Positions 4,918-6,364 of a stretch of DNA of 6,364 nt are shown one piece after another. A program made the translations under genes and the position numbers. The number at the start of each line of letters is the position of its first letter. Within the stretch, counting starts at the first letter, position 1. Location: positions 1-6,364 of the forward strand of contig JAGWJK010000268.1 in NCBI GenBank assembly GCA_028865845.1, given 5' to 3'. The DNA is from Rhizobiaceae bacterium. GTDB taxonomy: Bacteria > Pseudomonadota > Alphaproteobacteria > Rhizobiales > Rhizobiaceae. Below the pieces are notes generated by a model. The model ran no database searches and was not told the DNA's origin. It saw nothing but the letters and a program-made list of their open reading frames with translations.

Positions 4918-6364
4918 TGCTTCGTCTCCCAATAGGCGGATGCGGCCTTGCGCGCCTGCTCTTCCTGAACCTGAGCGAACGCTTCTGCGATGATCTGGCG
5001 GGCGACCCCGTCGATATTGCCGCTCATGCGGGCATGGCTTTCGACATAGGTTTCCCATTTCCCCTTGCGGGCGCCGAGACCGCGGATGCGCAGGCCGCCC
5101 TCATCTTCCGCATCGCGGGCGATGATGTCGGGCGACAGCCGGCGAAAGAGAAGATTGATGGCGCGTTGCATCGCCGACATGGTCAGCACGGCATGCTGCT
5201 GCAGATCGGCGAAGGCAGCAGCGACCGATTCCGCTGGCGGCTGGAATCCACCGGCCTTGGTGAGGAACAGCTCGTCCAGCGCCAGCTCGGCGATCTTGAA
5301 ATGCTTGAGCGCATTGTTTTCCTCCGGCTGAACCTGCGTTTCGTCCATCCGGAATTCCGCTTTGAGGAGACGCCGTGCCGCGAGCAGCGCAATCAGACCC
5401 TCGGCGGTTTCGCGCACCAGTTCGCCAGCCTCCTTCGCGATCGCGCGCCCCTGCTCCGCCGTCACGCGCTCGGCCGGGAAACCCATTCCCGTCAGAAGCG
5501 CCGCGATGACCGACGCGTCCGTGGCGGGAACGGGATTTGTCACCGCGGGGATGGCCTCAGCAGGCAGCATGGAATTGCCTGATATAGCCGGCGGCGCGGG
5601 CATATGAGGTGTGCTCGCGATCGGGGTGGCGGAAGAGGACAGGCCCGACGGCGACGGTGGAAGCGGGATCGGCGGAACGACGCTACCCTTGCCCTTGGCC
5701 TTTTCGAGCAGTGCCGCCTTGCGCTCCTCGCGGCGGCTCTTCATCGCTTCAAGCGGATCGAAAGGTTCTGCGGCCGCACTGGCCGGGGTGGCTCTCGGTG
5801 CGGCAGCCGGGCTTTCGACCTTGACGAAATCCGCGAGCAGCGCCGGGCTCAGCGGTTCGGGCGCGCGAGCGGCGGGTATCGGCGGCAACTGTTGCGGTGC
5901 CGGTATGATTGGAGACGCCGGCAGAGGCCGAGCAGGACTTGGCTGCCCGCCCGTACGCGGCGAACCGAAGGCGGTCAGCGGATCGAAATCATCCGGAATC
6001 AGCCTTGCCGCCGGCTGTGCGGCAGTTGCCACGGGCGCATTCGGGATCGATGGCGCAGGATTGATGGGAAGCGGCATGGCGCCGGGCGACACCCCGTCTT
6101 CTTTGCGAGCGCCAAAGGACGCAAGAAAGTCTTCCGGGATCGCTCGGGTGGGCGCCGGCGACGCAGGCATCGGCTGAGATGCGGCGACGGGCTGCACCAC
6201 TGCGGTTTGCGGCACGACAGGTATGGGCTGCGGCACGAAGGGCTGGGCGACCGGCTGCTGTTGCATCGGTCGATCAAAGCTCGGCGTGTCGCCGCGCCGA
6301 GGGGGCGTGGCGGCGAAAAGATCGTCGAGGCTGCCGTCATTTGCCGCGGCGACTGGCTGCGATA
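4914..6364 (-). CDS. tagH: TagH (Fha/ImpI family) T6SS FHA-domain regulatory protein, N-terminus cut by window edge
   Basis: TagH/Fha proteins carry an N-terminal FHA domain that reads phosphothreonine and promote T6SS assembly in systems under kinase/phosphatase control. The frame is open to the right edge, so 482 C-terminal residues are visible. An internal ATG at 6266 is not the real start, because coding-like sequence of the same character (SLDDLFAATPP) continues upstream of it. The FHA domain itself is not in the window. Visible residues 1 to about 280 form a long Pro/Ala-rich linker with four degenerate acidic/aromatic motifs (see the separate entry) and a basic helix, KSRREERKAALLEKAKGKG, at 208-226. 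Residues from about 284 to the end are a folded helical domain matching the TagH C-terminal domain: LLTGMG, then ALLAARRLLKAEFRMDETQV (325-344), ENNALKHF (348-355), and the helix running to FRRLSPDI. The stop overlaps the tssJ start by GTGA. The assignment combines the C-terminal domain, the linker and the position ahead of tssJ/K/L/M. The FHA domain is inferred from the family. Confidence 0.9.
   Translation of the reverse strand, partial: SQPVAAANDGSLDDLFAATPPRRGDTPSFDRPMQQQPVAQPFVPQPIPVVPQTAVVQPVAASQPMPASPAPTRAIPEDFLASFGARKEDGVSPGAMPLPINPAPSIPNAPVATAAQPAARLIPDDFDPLTAFGSPRTGGQPSPARPLPASPIIPAPQQLPPIPAARAPEPLSPALLADFVKVESPAAAPRATPASAAAEPFDPLEAMKSRREERKAALLEKAKGKGSVVPPIPLPPSPSGLSSSATPIASTPHMPAPPAISGNSMLPAEAIPAVTNPVPATDASVIAALLTGMGFPAERVTAEQGRAIAKEAGELVRETAEGLIALLAARRLLKAEFRMDETQVQPEENNALKHFKIAELALDELFLTKAGGFQPPAESVAAAFADLQQHAVLTMSAMQRAINLLFRRLSPDIIARDAEDEGGLRIRGLGARKGKWETYVESHARMSGNIDGVARQIIAEAFAQVQEEQARKAASAYWETKQ
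4926..4930 (-). promoter_or_regulatory. Ribosome binding site for tssJ inside tagH
   Basis: GGGAG lies 8 nt before GTG 4917, within the last codons of tagH. It supports the GTG that overlaps the tagH stop (GTGA) as the tssJ start, and fits translational coupling of the two genes. Confidence 0.6.
5742..6332 (-). other. Degenerate linear-motif repeats in the TagH Pro/Ala-rich linker
   Basis: Four short related motifs are spaced through the disordered linker of TagH: SLDDLFAA (6332-6309), IPEDFLASFGAR (6140-6105), IPDDFDPLTAFGSPR (5999-5955) and EPFDPLEAM (5768-5742). The shared pattern is an acidic pair or Glu-Pro, then an aromatic/hydrophobic residue, (Asp-Pro-)Leu, and Ala followed by Phe or Met. 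The spacers are rich in Pro and Ala and do not resemble each other. The repeat is at protein level only; I saw no long DNA repeat. These could be docking motifs for a repeated partner, or family-typical linker sequence. Confidence 0.5.

Noticed and set aside
3058..4935. 625-codon open frame on the plus strand opposite tssK and tssJ
   Set aside because: It lies antisense to two secure genes, has no recognisable domain and is rich in Arg, Asp and Gln. It shadows the G+C-rich codon bias of the minus strand. It is long, but nothing supports translation.
4918..5058. Upstream extension of tssJ to a start at 5058
   Set aside because: It would lie wholly inside the tagH C-terminal domain and place about 47 hydrophilic residues before the lipoprotein signal. 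GTG 4917 has a ribosome binding site and a stop-start overlap.
5611..6177. 188-codon plus-strand frame rich in Gly, Ala and Ser opposite the TagH linker
   Set aside because: The Gly/Ala composition is what the reverse complement of Pro/Ala codons gives; no domain or start signal supports it.
4914..6266. tagH starting at the internal ATG 6266
   Set aside because: The frame stays open with similar linker sequence to the window edge, including a related acidic motif, and the family's FHA domain must lie further upstream.

Overview
The window is an internal slice of a type VI secretion system (T6SS) gene cluster. All recognised genes lie on the minus strand, so transcription runs from the right edge to the left edge. 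The sequence is G+C rich (roughly 60% by eye), with strong third-position G/C preference, GTG starts and tightly packed genes. The proteins read like those of a rhizobial or related alphaproteobacterium. That placement is a judgement from protein character only; no marker gene is present.

Layout in transcription order: (1) 6364-4914, the C-terminal 482 residues of TagH (Fha/ImpI family), whose N-terminal FHA domain lies beyond the right edge; (2) 4917-4438, tssJ, the outer-membrane lipoprotein; (3) 4392-3055, tssK, the baseplate subunit that docks on the membrane complex; (4) 3058-2174, tssL (DotU/IcmH/ImpK family), the tail-anchored inner-membrane subunit; (5) 2161-1, the first 720 residues of tssM (IcmF/ImpL family), cut by the left edge. 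tagH and tssJ overlap by GTGA and tssK and tssL by ATGA. The tssJ-tssK gap is 45 nt and the tssL-tssM gap is 12 nt. I saw no promoter or terminator, so this is read as one translationally coupled operon continuing both ways.

Together TssJ, TssL and TssM make the trans-envelope membrane complex. TssK links it to the baseplate and tail. TagH points to control by threonine phosphorylation, as in systems with a PpkA kinase and PppA phosphatase, neither of which is in the window. No effector, immunity, tail-sheath (tssB/C), tube (hcp), spike (vgrG) or ClpV gene is visible. No mobile element, CRISPR array, tRNA or rRNA was seen.

This is mostly a known system. The points worth a second look are a degenerate repeated motif in the TagH linker, Thr-containing N-terminal motifs in TssL that could be FHA ligands, a twin-arginine-like lipoprotein signal on TssJ, a non-ATG start of tssK next to an out-of-frame ATG, and a TssL without a peptidoglycan-binding domain.
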